NCBI RefSeq assembly: GCF_016592575.1
Contig: NZ_AP017470.1
Coordinates: 248,001 to 312,000 of the forward strand
Direction of reading: 5' to 3'
DNA length: 64,000 bases
DNA from: Thermotomaculum hydrothermale
GTDB taxonomy: Bacteria; Acidobacteriota; Holophagae; Thermotomaculales; Thermotomaculaceae
The translations under genes and the position numbers were made by a program. Shown in pieces: positions 53,383-63,288 of the stretch (within the stretch, counting starts at the first letter, position 1; each line of letters begins with the position of its first letter). The notes beneath the pieces were generated by a model. That model saw only the letters and a list, made by a program, of their open reading frames with translations. It made no database searches and was not told where the DNA came from.

Positions 53383-54601
53383 AAATATAAAACAGCTTGT
53401 TTCTCCTGTTAATGAAGATTTTGCAATTCTCTCTGATTTTAAAAGGCTTTCAGTTTATGAGAATGTTTCAATTGTTGTTAACAATGGAATAATTGAGGAG
53501 ATTATTGAAGAGCCTGACCCTGATATTGAAGTTGCAGGGGTAATTAATGCAAGGAATCAGGTGGTAATGCCTGCATTTGTTGACCCTCACACCCACCTTG
53601 TTTTTGCAGGTACAAGGGAAGATGAATTCAATATGCGAATTCAGGGCAAAACATATATGGAAATTGCAAAGGCAGGTGGAGGGATAAACAGCACTGTAAA
53701 AAAAACAAGAGAGGCAAGCGAAGAGGAGCTTTTCAAAACGGCAAAAAGAAACCTTCTTAAAATGATTGAGCACGGTATAGGCACCTTTGAGATAAAGAGT
53801 GGCTACGGGCTAAACATGGAAACAGAATTAAAGCAGTTAAATGTCATTCAAAGATTAAAGGAAACGATGCCTGTTGATATTAAGGCAACTTTTTTGGGAG
53901 CTCACGAGGTTCCCCCTGAGTACAGGGATAATAAACAAAAGTACATTGATTTATTGATTAACGAAATGCTTCCTGCGGCAAAAGAGCAGGGGATAGCAGA
54001 GTACTGTGATATTTTCTGCGAAGAAGGTGTTTTTGATATTGAGGAATCAAGGGAAATACTTACAAAGGCAAAAGAGTTAGGCTTTAAAATAAGAATGCAT
54101 GCAGACGAATTAACACCTTTAGGAGGGGCTGAGCTTGCAGCTGAGTTGGGAGCAAAAAGTGCAGACCACCTTGTTTACATCACAGATAAGGGTATAGATG
54201 CAATGATTTCAAAGAATGTTGTTTTTGTTATGCTTCCAGGGACAACATTTTTCCTGATGTCTGAAAGGTACGCCCCTGCTAAAAAGATTGCAGAAAGAGG
54301 TGGAATAGTTGCCCTTTCTACAGATTTTAACCCTGGCAGTTCTTACACACATTCTATGCCAATGATTATAACCCTTGCATGTTTAAAAATGGGATTGACA
54401 ATTGAGCAGGCAATAAATGCAGCCACAATTAACGCGGCATACTCTCTTGACTTACATAACAAAACAGGTTCAATACATAAAGGAAAGCAGGCAGACTTTA
54501 TTTTCCTTGACATTCCGTCGTATAAATTTTTAGTTTACAATTACGGTGTAAATCACATAACAGCATTGATAAAAAAAGGAAAGGTTGTTTTCCAGAAATA
54601 A
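53366..54601 (+). CDS. hutI: Imidazolonepropionase
   Basis: 411 residues from the ATG at 53366 (GAGGGG upstream); a TTG at 53348 is not supported. Metal-dependent amidohydrolase: VDPHTHLVFAG (His pair), the specific EFNMRIQGKTYMEIAKAGGGI stretch, KSGYGL, FLGAHEVPPEY, RMHADELTPLGG and STDFNPGSS. It opens the imidazolone ring of imidazolone propionate, the third step of histidine breakdown to glutamate. No other hut gene is adjacent. It is followed by a two-way terminator. Confidence 0.96.
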   Translation: MRILIKNIKQLVSPVNEDFAILSDFKRLSVYENVSIVVNNGIIEEIIEEPDPDIEVAGVINARNQVVMPAFVDPHTHLVFAGTREDEFNMRIQGKTYMEIAKAGGGINSTVKKTREASEEELFKTAKRNLLKMIEHGIGTFEIKSGYGLNMETELKQLNVIQRLKETMPVDIKATFLGAHEVPPEYRDNKQKYIDLLINEMLPAAKEQGIAEYCDIFCEEGVFDIEESREILTKAKELGFKIRMHADELTPLGGAELAAELGAKSADHLVYITDKGIDAMISKNVVFVMLPGTTFFLMSERYAPAKKIAERGGIVALSTDFNPGSSYTHSMPMIITLACLKMGLTIEQAINAATINAAYSLDLHNKTGSIHKGKQADFIFLDIPSYKFLVYNYGVNHITALIKKGKVVFQK

Positions 54602-54628
54602 AAAAGGGGGATTTCCTTCCCCCTTTTT
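54601..54628. terminator. Bidirectional terminator between hutI and the exported-protein gene
   Basis: An 11-bp inverted repeat, AAAAAGGGGGA / TCCCCCTTTTT, with a 6-nt loop. The A and T tails make it work on both strands, for hutI and for the convergent gene ending at 54686. Confidence 0.9.
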
Positions 54629-54685
54629 ACAACTTTAAATGTTTTTAAATGGTAATAGAATAGATTATCTTTGCTTTCCCTTTTT

Positions 54686-56512
54686 CTAATAACTTAAAAG
54701 ATTATTTCCTATTAAGGTTTTTTCAATAAGTTTAGTTCGTGAGGTTGCGGAATCAATTTTTTCTTCTTGCAAACCTGTTATTAGAAACATTCCCCAGAGA
54801 TCAATAGCCCCTGTCATTTTGTATGGCATATAGGTATATGTGTATATGCCGCTTGGAAGATTGTTTGAATCAAGCCCCATAATTATACCCTGACTTGTCA
54901 TTCCAGAGTAATAGGGAGAGGTGAATATCATCCAGCTTGCACTGTAACTTGAGCTAAAAGTATATGTAAAGCCTGAATATACGCATGAACCTAAAGGTAG
55001 AAATGTGCCGTAAATGGGGAGAATATTAGCATTTGAAAAGTCAGAGTTAGAGTAAGGAAAAACCAGGGTAAAGAGAGAGTAATAAGATGAGCCAACAACC
55101 GATGTCCCATCACTAATCTTTACTCCAATAACGCTGTAAATGTAATCACCGTTTCCAAAGGCATCAAAGAAAACATTGTCAGTATCGGGATTTAAAGGGG
55201 AATCTGCAAAAATTTTCTTCTCCTCACTACCATCGGGATTGATAAAAATAAATTGGAGTCTATATTTTGATAAATAAATGTATTTCCACGCAAATCCAAT
55301 TTTTCCGTTGTAAACAAATGCTTTGTAAAATCGGCCAGATGACATGAAATTGTTGTTAATGGCTGTTTGTGAACCGTTATTGTCGTTTAATGTAACTATT
55401 GTGCCTGAGTCGGTACTGTGATCATGAAAGGCAACTATAACAGAGCCATTATAAGCACGGCCAACTATATTATTTTCGTCAGTTTCTGCAAGCCATGAGG
55501 TATTGTAATCCCCAACAGCTGTTTGCCAGATAGTATCTCCTTCCGGGCTTACTTTGGCTACAACATATTTCCCATTATCCCCTGTTCCTGCAAGAATAAT
55601 GTTTTCTCCGTCTGAACTTGGGAAAATATCGTATGCAAAAACATTTGTACTCAATTCATACATTGCAAATTTACTGTCAGAATCGCTGTAAATCTTTCTT
55701 AAATAGTATTTGCTGTTATTGTAAACAAAAGTGTAATAATTGTAGTTTACATAAACTATTCCTCTCTGATAGGTAAATCCTTCAAAATACTCTTCGTTAG
55801 AAATAGATTGGTTAGGTACAGAGTTCATAGAAGGAGAAAATAGCAACTTATCGTTATCCATTCCTGAAATAACTATACCTGTTAAAGCCGGAAAATCAGT
55901 GTAAAAAATAACTGAGTCAATGTCACCAAAGCTATTTAATCCAAAAAAGTTATCAAAAAAGTCAACAACTTTTGTGTGAGCATTCATATCAAAGGATTTT
56001 GAAACAACCTGAGTTCCATCTTTATAGCCTTCTGCTGTTACAGTGATATCGTGATCAGAGCCGTTAAAAAGTGCAAAGCCGCTCCAGTTGAGCTTGTCAT
56101 AGTAATTTGAAAGAGTCATTACAGCCTGCATACTTAAACTTTCTGGAAGGGAGAATTCAGCAGTACCTCCCCCTAAATCATCTTTGGCAATATAGCCTAA
56201 CCTCACCCTAACAGGGTATGCCTTTGTTTTAAAAATACCGCTTGTCCCTCCAAATTGTCTTAAAGAAAGCCTGAGTTCTTGATTTTTTGGGATTGTTCCT
56301 GTTTGAGTTGTTACAACATTTCCATTGTCATCGTATAGGGTTAGTTCATAGTAAGCGTTTCCGTATAAAACAGGGTCAACAATTAAATAGGTTTCCCACG
56401 CATCACTTGAAGCATGGATGTGAGGTAAATAAAAAGTGTTAGCAGTTGCTCTCATACAAAATAGAATAAACACAAGAACCATTACTTTAAAAGTAATATT
56501 TTTGAATGCCAT
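54686..56512 (-). CDS. Exported protein: N-terminal 'PHI..W.TYLIVD' module plus propeller-like region
   Basis: 608 residues with AAGGAGG before the ATG and a signal peptide (about 1-24). Residues 29-220 are one copy of the module found twice at the C-terminus of the protein at 37073-40246: PHIHASSDAWETYLIVD at the start, WSGFALFNGSDHDITV in the middle, NAHTKVVDFFDNFF, and DNDKLLFSPSM at the end. Residues 230-600 are repeated beta segments (YVVAKVSPEGDTIWQTAVGD) suggesting a propeller. No enzyme motif. The two proteins have the same two parts in opposite order. Confidence 0.75.
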   Translation of the reverse strand: MAFKNITFKVMVLVFILFCMRATANTFYLPHIHASSDAWETYLIVDPVLYGNAYYELTLYDDNGNVVTTQTGTIPKNQELRLSLRQFGGTSGIFKTKAYPVRVRLGYIAKDDLGGGTAEFSLPESLSMQAVMTLSNYYDKLNWSGFALFNGSDHDITVTAEGYKDGTQVVSKSFDMNAHTKVVDFFDNFFGLNSFGDIDSVIFYTDFPALTGIVISGMDNDKLLFSPSMNSVPNQSISNEEYFEGFTYQRGIVYVNYNYYTFVYNNSKYYLRKIYSDSDSKFAMYELSTNVFAYDIFPSSDGENIILAGTGDNGKYVVAKVSPEGDTIWQTAVGDYNTSWLAETDENNIVGRAYNGSVIVAFHDHSTDSGTIVTLNDNNGSQTAINNNFMSSGRFYKAFVYNGKIGFAWKYIYLSKYRLQFIFINPDGSEEKKIFADSPLNPDTDNVFFDAFGNGDYIYSVIGVKISDGTSVVGSSYYSLFTLVFPYSNSDFSNANILPIYGTFLPLGSCVYSGFTYTFSSSYSASWMIFTSPYYSGMTSQGIIMGLDSNNLPSGIYTYTYMPYKMTGAIDLWGMFLITGLQEEKIDSATSRTKLIEKTLIGNNLLSY

Positions 56513-56699
56513 ATTTTCCTCCTTCGGAAAAATTTTTTAACTTAATGCCAAAAAACTGGTTGATAAATTTAATTGCCTGAATTTTGTTGCTTAAGCTTAG
56601 TTAAAAGATATTCCTTTTTTTCTTCTTTGTAAAGTGATAACACTCACAATTTTTTATTTGTTTAAATTTTGAAAAGTTGATTTTAAAATTAATTTGTAG

Positions 56700-57854
56700 T
56701 TAATTTTTTAAATACCAGTTATATAACTTCTTTATTCCTTCTTCCAGCTCTACTTTGTGTCTCCAGCCTAAGGAATGCAAAACAGAAACATCTGTAAGTT
56801 TTTTATATGTTCCATCTGGTTTTGATGAGTTAAATATTAATTCTCCTTTAAAATTAATAGTATTTTTAATAAGGTATGCCAATTCTTTTATGGAGAGATC
56901 TTTTCCTGTGCCTATATTTATGTGGGTGTTTCTTATTTCAAATTTTGTGTAGTCACTTTTTACATCCTTAACTTCAGGAAATTTTAATTTTACAATATCC
57001 TCAAAATCTATTTTTTCCATTAAGAAAACACAGGCATCTGCCATATCTTCTGACCACAAGAATTCTCTTAAGGGATTTCCTGTTCCCCAGATTTCAACAA
57101 ATGTTTTTTCTCCTTCTTTTTTTATTCCATATTTTGAGAGGATATTTAGTATTTCATTTTCCGGGGAATTCCCATTTATCCTTTCAAGAGGGTATTTATT
57201 AAAATCATCTCTAATTTTTCTCCAATTTCCCTGTTCCAATAGTTTCCCAAGGTGTATTTTCCTTATTAAAGCGGGAAGAACATGTGATTTTTCAAGGTCA
57301 AAGTTATCATTGTAACCATATAAGTTGGTTGGCATTACAGAAATAAAATTTGTTCCGTACTGTAAGTTGTAGCTTTCGCATAGTTTTATACCGGCTATTT
57401 TTGCTATTGCATAAGGCTCGTTTGTGTATTCAAGAGTGTCGGTTAAAAGGTATTCTTCTTTTATAGGCTGTGGGCAATTTTTAGGATAAATGCAGGTGCT
57501 TCCAAGGAATAAAAGTTTTTTCACCCCATATTTGTATGAAAAATCAATAACATTGTTTTGGATTTGAAGGTTTTGAAATATAAAATCAGCTCTGTAAACA
57601 TTGTTAGCCCAAATTCCGCCAACCTTTGCAGCGGCAAGAAAAACATAATCTGGTTTATATGTTTTGAAAAAGTTTTCAGTGTTGGTTTGATTTGTTAAAT
57701 CAAGATTAATCCACTTAGTTTCATCATTATCTGGTTTTCTATCATGGTAGGATGCAATAATGTTATTATATCCTTTTTCTTTTAACCTTCTTATAATTGC
57801 GCTTCCGACTAATCCAGTCCCGCCAGCAACAAATATTTTGCTGTTTTTTTCCAT
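56700..57854 (-). CDS. fcl: GDP-L-fucose synthase
   Basis: 384 residues. Short-chain dehydrogenase fold: VAGGTGLVGSAIIRRL (NADP site), AAAKVGGIWAN, GSTCIYP, and YAIAKIAG (catalytic Tyr/Lys). It is longer than the E. coli enzyme (321), with an insertion of about 40-60 residues around 205-250 as in some bacterial relatives. It epimerises and reduces GDP-4-keto-6-deoxymannose to GDP-L-fucose, and the adjoining gmd supplies its substrate, 9 nt upstream. Confidence 0.95.
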   Translation of the reverse strand: MEKNSKIFVAGGTGLVGSAIIRRLKEKGYNNIIASYHDRKPDNDETKWINLDLTNQTNTENFFKTYKPDYVFLAAAKVGGIWANNVYRADFIFQNLQIQNNVIDFSYKYGVKKLLFLGSTCIYPKNCPQPIKEEYLLTDTLEYTNEPYAIAKIAGIKLCESYNLQYGTNFISVMPTNLYGYNDNFDLEKSHVLPALIRKIHLGKLLEQGNWRKIRDDFNKYPLERINGNSPENEILNILSKYGIKKEGEKTFVEIWGTGNPLREFLWSEDMADACVFLMEKIDFEDIVKLKFPEVKDVKSDYTKFEIRNTHINIGTGKDLSIKELAYLIKNTINFKGELIFNSSKPDGTYKKLTDVSVLHSLGWRHKVELEEGIKKLYNWYLKN

Positions 57855-57863
57855 TAATCTTTC

Positions 57864-59051
57864 CTATAATTCACAGCTTTTAGTTATTTTAAATCCGCAT
57901 TTTTTTAGTACAACATCTCTGTAATTTTTCTCAAGGTCGTTTTCAACCATGTCTCTGATTAAATCATCAACAGTGTGTTTAGGTTCCCAGCCTAATTTTT
58001 CTTTAGCCTTTGAGTAATCTCCCACAAGTATATCAATTTCAGCAGGCCTGAAATATTTAGGATCAACCTCAATAACGCTTTCTCCGATTAATTTTTTAGC
58101 ATTGTTGACAATTTGTTCTATATGTTCGGTGTAATCTACATTTGCACTTTTCAGTTTTTTAGTAAGAGTATTTTCATCAATTCCCACAATAATTCCCTTT
58201 TCCTCAACTCCGCTTCCTTTAAATTCAATTTCCACCCCAAGTTCTTTAAATGATTTTTTAGCAAATTCTCTAACTTCAGAGGTTTTTCCTGTTGCAAGTA
58301 CAAAATCTTCAGGTTCATCCTGCTGTAAAATCAACCACATTCCTTTAACATAGTCTTTTGCATATCCCCAGTCCCTCTTTGCGCTTAAATTTCCTAAAAA
58401 TAGTTTTTTGTCAAGCCCCAATAGTATTCTTGCTGCCCCTCTTGTTATCTTCCTTGTTACAAATGTTTCTCCTCTAATAGGGGATTCGTGGTTGAAAAGT
58501 ATTCCATTGCAGGCAAATAACCCGTATGCCTCTCTATAGTTTACTGTAATCCAGTATGCGTATAATTTTGCGACCCCATATGGGCTTCTCGGATAAAATG
58601 GCGTTTTTTCGTTCTGGGGGATTTCCTGTACCTTGCCGTATAATTCAGATGTTGATGCCTGGTAAATTTTTACTTTATCCTTTAACCCGAGCATTCTAAC
58701 AGCTTCTAAAATCCTTAATGTGCCTAATCCATCGCAGTTTGCTGTATATTCTGGTTGTTCAAAGGAAACTGCAACATGGGATTGTGCCCCCAAGTTGTAT
58801 ATTTCATCAGGTTGAATTTCTCCAATTAGTTTGGTTAAGCTCAAGCCGTCTGTTAAATCTCCGTAATGAAGAAAAAAGTTTACATCTCTTTCGTGAGGGT
58901 CTTTATATAAATGGTCAATTCTTTCCGTATTGAACAAAGAACTCCTTCTTTTTATTCCATGTACCTCATACCCTTTTTCAAGAAGGAATTCTGCAAGGTA
59001 TGCTCCGTCCTGACCTGTGATTCCAGTAATCAGTGCTTTCTTTTTGTTCAT
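57864..59051 (-). CDS. gmd: GDP-mannose 4,6-dehydratase
   Basis: 395 residues from the ATG at 59051 with GGGGGAT just upstream; a TTG at 59072 has no such support. Motifs: [16 protein letters not shown] (nucleotide site), [25 protein letters not shown] and the catalytic [20 protein letters not shown] and the C-terminal [12 protein letters not shown] are family-specific. It turns GDP-mannose into the keto sugar used by fcl. GDP-fucose for surface glycans is implied; the divergent gene at 59386 is a glycosyltransferase. Confidence 0.96.
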   Translation of the reverse strand: MNKKKALITGITGQDGAYLAEFLLEKGYEVHGIKRRSSLFNTERIDHLYKDPHERDVNFFLHYGDLTDGLSLTKLIGEIQPDEIYNLGAQSHVAVSFEQPEYTANCDGLGTLRILEAVRMLGLKDKVKIYQASTSELYGKVQEIPQNEKTPFYPRSPYGVAKLYAYWITVNYREAYGLFACNGILFNHESPIRGETFVTRKITRGAARILLGLDKKLFLGNLSAKRDWGYAKDYVKGMWLILQQDEPEDFVLATGKTSEVREFAKKSFKELGVEIEFKGSGVEEKGIIVGIDENTLTKKLKSANVDYTEHIEQIVNNAKKLIGESVIEVDPKYFRPAEIDILVGDYSKAKEKLGWEPKHTVDDLIRDMVENDLEKNYRDVVLKKCGFKITKSCEL

Positions 59052-59385
59052 CAATCCCCCCAAACATAGCAATTTGATATTAGAATGATTTGTTTTTTAG
59101 TAAGCATGAGTCAGGGAATATATTTCTTTCTCACAAAACTTAATTGAAAGATGTGCTTGAATCCAAAATTTTTTCAAATTTACAAAAAAATCCCTTCTTT
59201 TTTTCATGCCAGAAATCATTTTATCATAAATAAAGTGCAAAAGTTTGTCCTTTTGGGAGGAATACTTTTCATTTTTATAAAAATTTTAACAAAATCAACT
59301 CAACTTTTTTTATAAGGTAGATTTTTTACTCCTTCCTGCTAAAATGAATAAGCCGTAGCTATTTTATTTTTAAAGGGGTTATAAA
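59052..59385. other. Intergenic region between gmd and the glycosyltransferase gene
   Basis: 334 nt, very AT-rich, between divergent genes. A TAAAAT box at 59340-59345 could serve the + strand gene, but no -35 element is clear. No hairpin or small ORF with a ribosome binding site was seen. Confidence 0.5.
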
Positions 59386-60303
59386 TTGATTAGCTTTATA
59401 ATGATGGCCAAAAATGTTGAAAATTATATTGCTGATGCAATTATTTCTTTGCAAAAAGAAAACAAGGTTGAGTGGGAATTGATTGTTATTGATGACCATT
59501 CAGAGGATAAAACCTTTGAAATTGCACAGAATTTTGCTCAAAACGATAAAAGAATAAGGATTTACAAAAATAAATACAGGGGCAAGGTTTTAGGTACAAA
59601 TTATGGATTTTCACTATCAAAGGGAGATATTATAAAGTGCATAGACTCTGATGATGTGCTTTTGCCTGATTTTTTCAATTTTTATAAAGAGATGAAAAAT
59701 TATGATGCCCATTGCCACAGCGCTTATATTGTTGATTCAAATCTGAAAAAATTACATCTTTACAATGTAAACCCCCTTTTGCTTCAGAAAGATTACAGTT
59801 TTGTCCTTGAAAACCTGGTAAGTATTCCTAAGTGGTCGTGGTCTTTTAAGAGAGAAATTGCAGAAAAAATTTTCCCTATGCCTGAGTCAATCCCATTTGA
59901 AGATGTCTGGATGTCTTTAAGCATAAAAAAGAATGCGGGAGGCATTTTATTTATTGAGAAACCGCTTTACCTTTACAGGCAACACGGAAATCAGACTTTC
60001 GGGGGTATTGCCAATTTTAGTAAAGATGTGGTTATCTTCCGTGCCAACAGGCTTTTAAGACTGATTGAAGAATTGAAAAAGGAAGAGAGAATAATAAACG
60101 GTTTTAGCCCTGACATTTTTAATAAAGCAATTCTTTTTAACAAACTTATGGCAAAGGAGAAAATTTCTTTTGCAGAGGTGTTAAAAGCAAGTTTGCCATT
60201 ATCTTTAAAATTAAAAATATTGCTTATTAAAAAATTCCCCTTGCTTGCAAGGTATGCAATTGTTTTAAAGTGGAAGATTGATAAATTGGTTTTGAAAAAA
60301 TAG
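59386..60303 (+). CDS. Family 2 glycosyltransferase
   Basis: 305 residues from a TTG start with AAAGGGG 7 nt upstream. GT-A fold motifs: LISFIMMAKNVENYI, VIDDHSEDKTFEIA and the metal/nucleotide site IKCIDSDDVLLPDFF. The C-terminal third has a basic helical part (LKIKLLIKKFPLLARY-like) that may attach to membrane. Donor and acceptor unknown; closeness to gmd/fcl suggests fucose-containing or other surface glycan work. Probably transcribed alone. Confidence 0.88.
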   Translation: MISFIMMAKNVENYIADAIISLQKENKVEWELIVIDDHSEDKTFEIAQNFAQNDKRIRIYKNKYRGKVLGTNYGFSLSKGDIIKCIDSDDVLLPDFFNFYKEMKNYDAHCHSAYIVDSNLKKLHLYNVNPLLLQKDYSFVLENLVSIPKWSWSFKREIAEKIFPMPESIPFEDVWMSLSIKKNAGGILFIEKPLYLYRQHGNQTFGGIANFSKDVVIFRANRLLRLIEELKKEERIINGFSPDIFNKAILFNKLMAKEKISFAEVLKASLPLSLKLKILLIKKFPLLARYAIVLKWKIDKLVLKK

Positions 60304-60395
60304 TTTACTACCATTGTTTTCAAAGAGTTAAAAATTAGATAAACTCGGACAATTTTCTTGAAATAACCCCCTTTTAATCCCTTATTTTTCATTCC

Positions 60396-60424
60396 TTGAC
60401 AGTGAAAAAACCGTGTGTTAACTT
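60396..60424 (+). promoter_or_regulatory. Sigma-70 promoter of the gcv operon
   Basis: TTGACA (60396-60401), 17-nt spacer, TAACTT (60419-60424); transcription would start near 60431, leaving only about 20 nt of leader, too short for a glycine riboswitch. Confidence 0.65.
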
Positions 60425-60452
60425 TGAGTTGAATAAGATAAAGGGGGATGTT

Positions 60453-61544
60453 GTGAAAAAGACTCCACTGTACGACGAACACATAAAATTAGGTGCGAAA
60501 ATGGTTGAATTTGCAGGCTTTAACATGCCTGTACAATATAAGGGTGTAATTGAAGAACACATGACTGTTAGAACAAAGGTTGGTATGTTTGATGTTTCCC
60601 ACATGGGGGAATTCAGGGTTAAGGGAAATCAGGCTTTTGATTTCGTTCAATATTTAACAACCAATGACGTAGCTAAACTGTCTATAAAGCAGGTTCAATA
60701 CTCTGCCTTCCCAACTGAAAAGGGAACAGTTGTTGACGATTTGCTTGTGTATAAGGTAAATGATAACGAATACCTCCTCGTTGTAAATGCCGCAAATATT
60801 GAAAAAGACTTTGCACATCTTTCAAAGTTTGTTGATAAGTTTGATGTTTCTTTAACAAACGAGTCTGATGACACTGCCCAGATGGCTATTCAGGGGCCAA
60901 AGGCTGAAGATACAATGTTTAAAATTTTTGGTGATGTTGTTAGAGAGATGAAGTATTACTGGTTTGACTATGTTGAATTTGAGGGAGAGACCTGCCTGCT
61001 TTCAAGAACAGGCTATACGGGAGAAGACGGGTTTGAAATTTACTGCAAACCTGAGTTGGCATCAAAAATCTGGAACAAAATTCTTGATGCGGGAGAGGAG
61101 TTTGGTATTGAGCCCTGTGGATTGGGAGCAAGAGATACTTTGAGATTAGAGGCAAGGATGAATCTATACGGCAACGACATGGATGAAACAACAACAGTTT
61201 TAGAGGCAGGATTAGGCTGGATTTGTAAGCTTGACAAGGGAGACTTTTTAGGAAGAGATGTTCTTTTAAAGCAAAAGGAAGAGGGTTTGAAGAGAAAACT
61301 TTACGGCTTTGAAATGATAGACAAAGGAATACCGAGACACGGTTACCCTGTTTTCCACAACGGTGAAGAAGTTGGAGTTGTCACAAGCGGGAGTTATGCA
61401 CCATATTTGAAAAAGAATATTGGCCTTGCCTATCTTCCAATTGAACTTGCAAAGGCGGGAAATGAGATTGAAATAGGAATAAGGAAAAAGAGGGCAAAGG
61501 CAATTACGGTTAAAACACCTTTTTATAAAAGGCCTAAAAAATAA
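60453..61544 (+). CDS. gcvT: Glycine cleavage system T protein (aminomethyltransferase)
   Basis: 363 residues from a GTG at 60453, with AAGGGGG 5 nt upstream; the 19 codons of open frame before it overlap the promoter. Family motifs: VKKTPLYDEHIKLGAKMVEFAG at the start, DVSHMGEF, SAFPTEKGTVVDDLLV, SRTGYTGEDGFEIY and LGARDTLRLEARM. It releases ammonia from the aminomethyl-lipoyl H protein and gives methylene-tetrahydrofolate. First gene of gcvT-gcvH-gcvPA-gcvPB. Confidence 0.96.
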   Translation: MKKTPLYDEHIKLGAKMVEFAGFNMPVQYKGVIEEHMTVRTKVGMFDVSHMGEFRVKGNQAFDFVQYLTTNDVAKLSIKQVQYSAFPTEKGTVVDDLLVYKVNDNEYLLVVNAANIEKDFAHLSKFVDKFDVSLTNESDDTAQMAIQGPKAEDTMFKIFGDVVREMKYYWFDYVEFEGETCLLSRTGYTGEDGFEIYCKPELASKIWNKILDAGEEFGIEPCGLGARDTLRLEARMNLYGNDMDETTTVLEAGLGWICKLDKGDFLGRDVLLKQKEEGLKRKLYGFEMIDKGIPRHGYPVFHNGEEVGVVTSGSYAPYLKKNIGLAYLPIELAKAGNEIEIGIRKKRAKAITVKTPFYKRPKK

Positions 61545-61561
61545 AATAAAGGAGATGTGTT

Positions 61562-61948
61562 ATGTATCCAAAAGATTTTCGCTATACCAAAGACCATGAA
61601 TGGATTAAGGTTGAAGGAAATACCGGTATTGTTGGGATTACAGACTATGCTCAAAAACAATTAGGGGATATTGTTTATGTTGAACTCCCTGAAATTGACG
61701 ATGAGTTTTCAAAGGGGGATGAGGTTGCAACTGTTGAATCTGTAAAGGCTGCATCACCTATTTTTATCCCTGTTTCAGGAAAGATTGTTGAAATTAATGA
61801 AGAACTTGAAGATTCCCCAGAGCTGGTAAACCAGGATCCTCACGGAAAAGGCTGGATATTTAAGGTTGAACTTTCAGATGAGAGCGAATTAGAAGAGCTT
61901 TTAACTGCTGAGGCTTACGAGGAATTAATTAAGGCAGAAGGGGAGTAA
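61562..61948 (+). CDS. gcvH: Glycine cleavage system H protein
   Basis: 128 residues with AAAGGAGAT before the ATG. The lipoylated Lys62 is in [12 protein letters not shown]. The protein carries the aminomethyl group between P, T and L proteins. The tail ([13 protein letters not shown]) is typical. Two nt separate it from gcvPA. Confidence 0.97.
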   Translation: MYPKDFRYTKDHEWIKVEGNTGIVGITDYAQKQLGDIVYVELPEIDDEFSKGDEVATVESVKAASPIFIPVSGKIVEINEELEDSPELVNQDPHGKGWIFKVELSDESELEELLTAEAYEELIKAEGE

Positions 61949-61950
61949 CA

Positions 61951-63288
61951 ATGAGCCGCTTCCTTCCTCTCTCTGACAAAGAGAGAGAAGAAATGTTAAA
62001 GGAGATAGGAAGAGAAGATTTATTCTCTCCTATCCCTGAGGAGTTGCGGTTGAAGGATAATTTAAAAATCAAAGCACACTCTGAAAAAGAGGTACTTGAT
62101 TTCTTTAAAAAACTTGCAGATATGAACAAAAACCTCACCTCTTTTGCAGGTGCAGGTATTTACCACCACTTTATCCCATCAGCAGTTGATTATCTTTCAA
62201 TGAGGGAAGAGTTTTTAACAGCATACACTCCATACCAGCCGGAAATATCTCAGGGCACATTGCAGGCTATTTTTGAATACCAGACAATGATGAGCAACAT
62301 TCTCAACATGGAAGTTTCAAATGCCTCAATGTACGACGGGGCAACTGCTTTAGCGGAAAGTATCTTAATGGCAAAAAGGATTGTTAGAAAGAAGAACACA
62401 GTTGCTATCTCAAAGGGAGTGCACCCACACTATTTAAAGGTTGTAAAAACATATTTGAAGAATTTAGGGATAAACATAATTGAACTTGAATTAAAGGATT
62501 ATGCAACAGACATTGAAGGGTTAAAGAAACTCCTCTCTGAAAACGATGATATTTTTGCTGTTGCAGTCGGTTACCCTAACTTTTTTGGAAATGTTGAAAA
62601 CTTAAAAGATATTGTGCCTATTGTTAAGGAATACGATAAAAAGGCAATTGTAATAACCTCAACAACAGAGCCTCTTGCATTTGGATTAATTGCACCTCCG
62701 GGAGATTTTGGCGTGGAGATAGCCTGCGGAGATGCACAATCATTTGGTAATTATCCTGGTTTTGGCGGCCCTCTTTTAGGGTTTCTTACAACCACAATGA
62801 AGCATGTAAGACAGATGCCTGGAAGGGTTGTGGGAAAAACTAAAGATGTTGACGGTAAAACAGGCTATGTTTTAACCTTGTCTGCAAGGGAGCAGCACAT
62901 TAAAAGGGAGAGGGCAACCTCAAACATCTGCTCAAACCAGGGCTGGTGTATGTTGAGGGCAACTATTTACCTTTCTTTGCTTGGTGAAGAGGGATTTAAA
63001 AAACTTGCTTCCTTAAACTATTCTTTAAGCGAATACGCAAAAGAAAAGATAAACAAAACTAAGCACTTTAAGGTTTTAAACACCAAACCAACATTCAACG
63101 AATTCCTTGTGCAAACAGATGTTGACTTTCTCAAATTTAGAGATATGTGCGAGGAAAACGGAATTTTCCCCGGCGTTCGCCTTGCAAAATTTGGCCTTGA
63201 TAAAGACAAGTTTATCCTTACCTGCACCGAGGTAATTACAACTGAAGATATTGACAAACTTATAGAATTGATGGAGAAGGCACAATGA
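61951..63288 (+). CDS. gcvPA: Glycine dehydrogenase (decarboxylating) subunit 1
   Basis: 445 residues, the N-terminal half of the P protein in its split two-subunit form. Motifs: SFAGAGIYHHFIPSAVDYL, TPYQPEISQGTLQ, FEYQTMMSNILNM and the QSFGNYPGFGGPLLGFL stretch. The split form is common in Gram-positives, Thermotogae, archaea and several deep-branching phyla, unlike the single P protein of E. coli. It overlaps gcvPB by 4 nt (ATGA). Confidence 0.96.
   Translation: MSRFLPLSDKEREEMLKEIGREDLFSPIPEELRLKDNLKIKAHSEKEVLDFFKKLADMNKNLTSFAGAGIYHHFIPSAVDYLSMREEFLTAYTPYQPEISQGTLQAIFEYQTMMSNILNMEVSNASMYDGATALAESILMAKRIVRKKNTVAISKGVHPHYLKVVKTYLKNLGINIIELELKDYATDIEGLKKLLSENDDIFAVAVGYPNFFGNVENLKDIVPIVKEYDKKAIVITSTTEPLAFGLIAPPGDFGVEIACGDAQSFGNYPGFGGPLLGFLTTTMKHVRQMPGRVVGKTKDVDGKTGYVLTLSAREQHIKRERATSNICSNQGWCMLRATIYLSLLGEEGFKKLASLNYSLSEYAKEKINKTKHFKVLNTKPTFNEFLVQTDVDFLKFRDMCEENGIFPGVRLAKFGLDKDKFILTCTEVITTEDIDKLIELMEKAQ

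Noticed and set aside
60304-60452. Glycine riboswitch upstream of gcvT
   Set aside because: The promoter at 60396-60424 leaves a leader of about 20 nt and no paired aptamer-like structure is visible.
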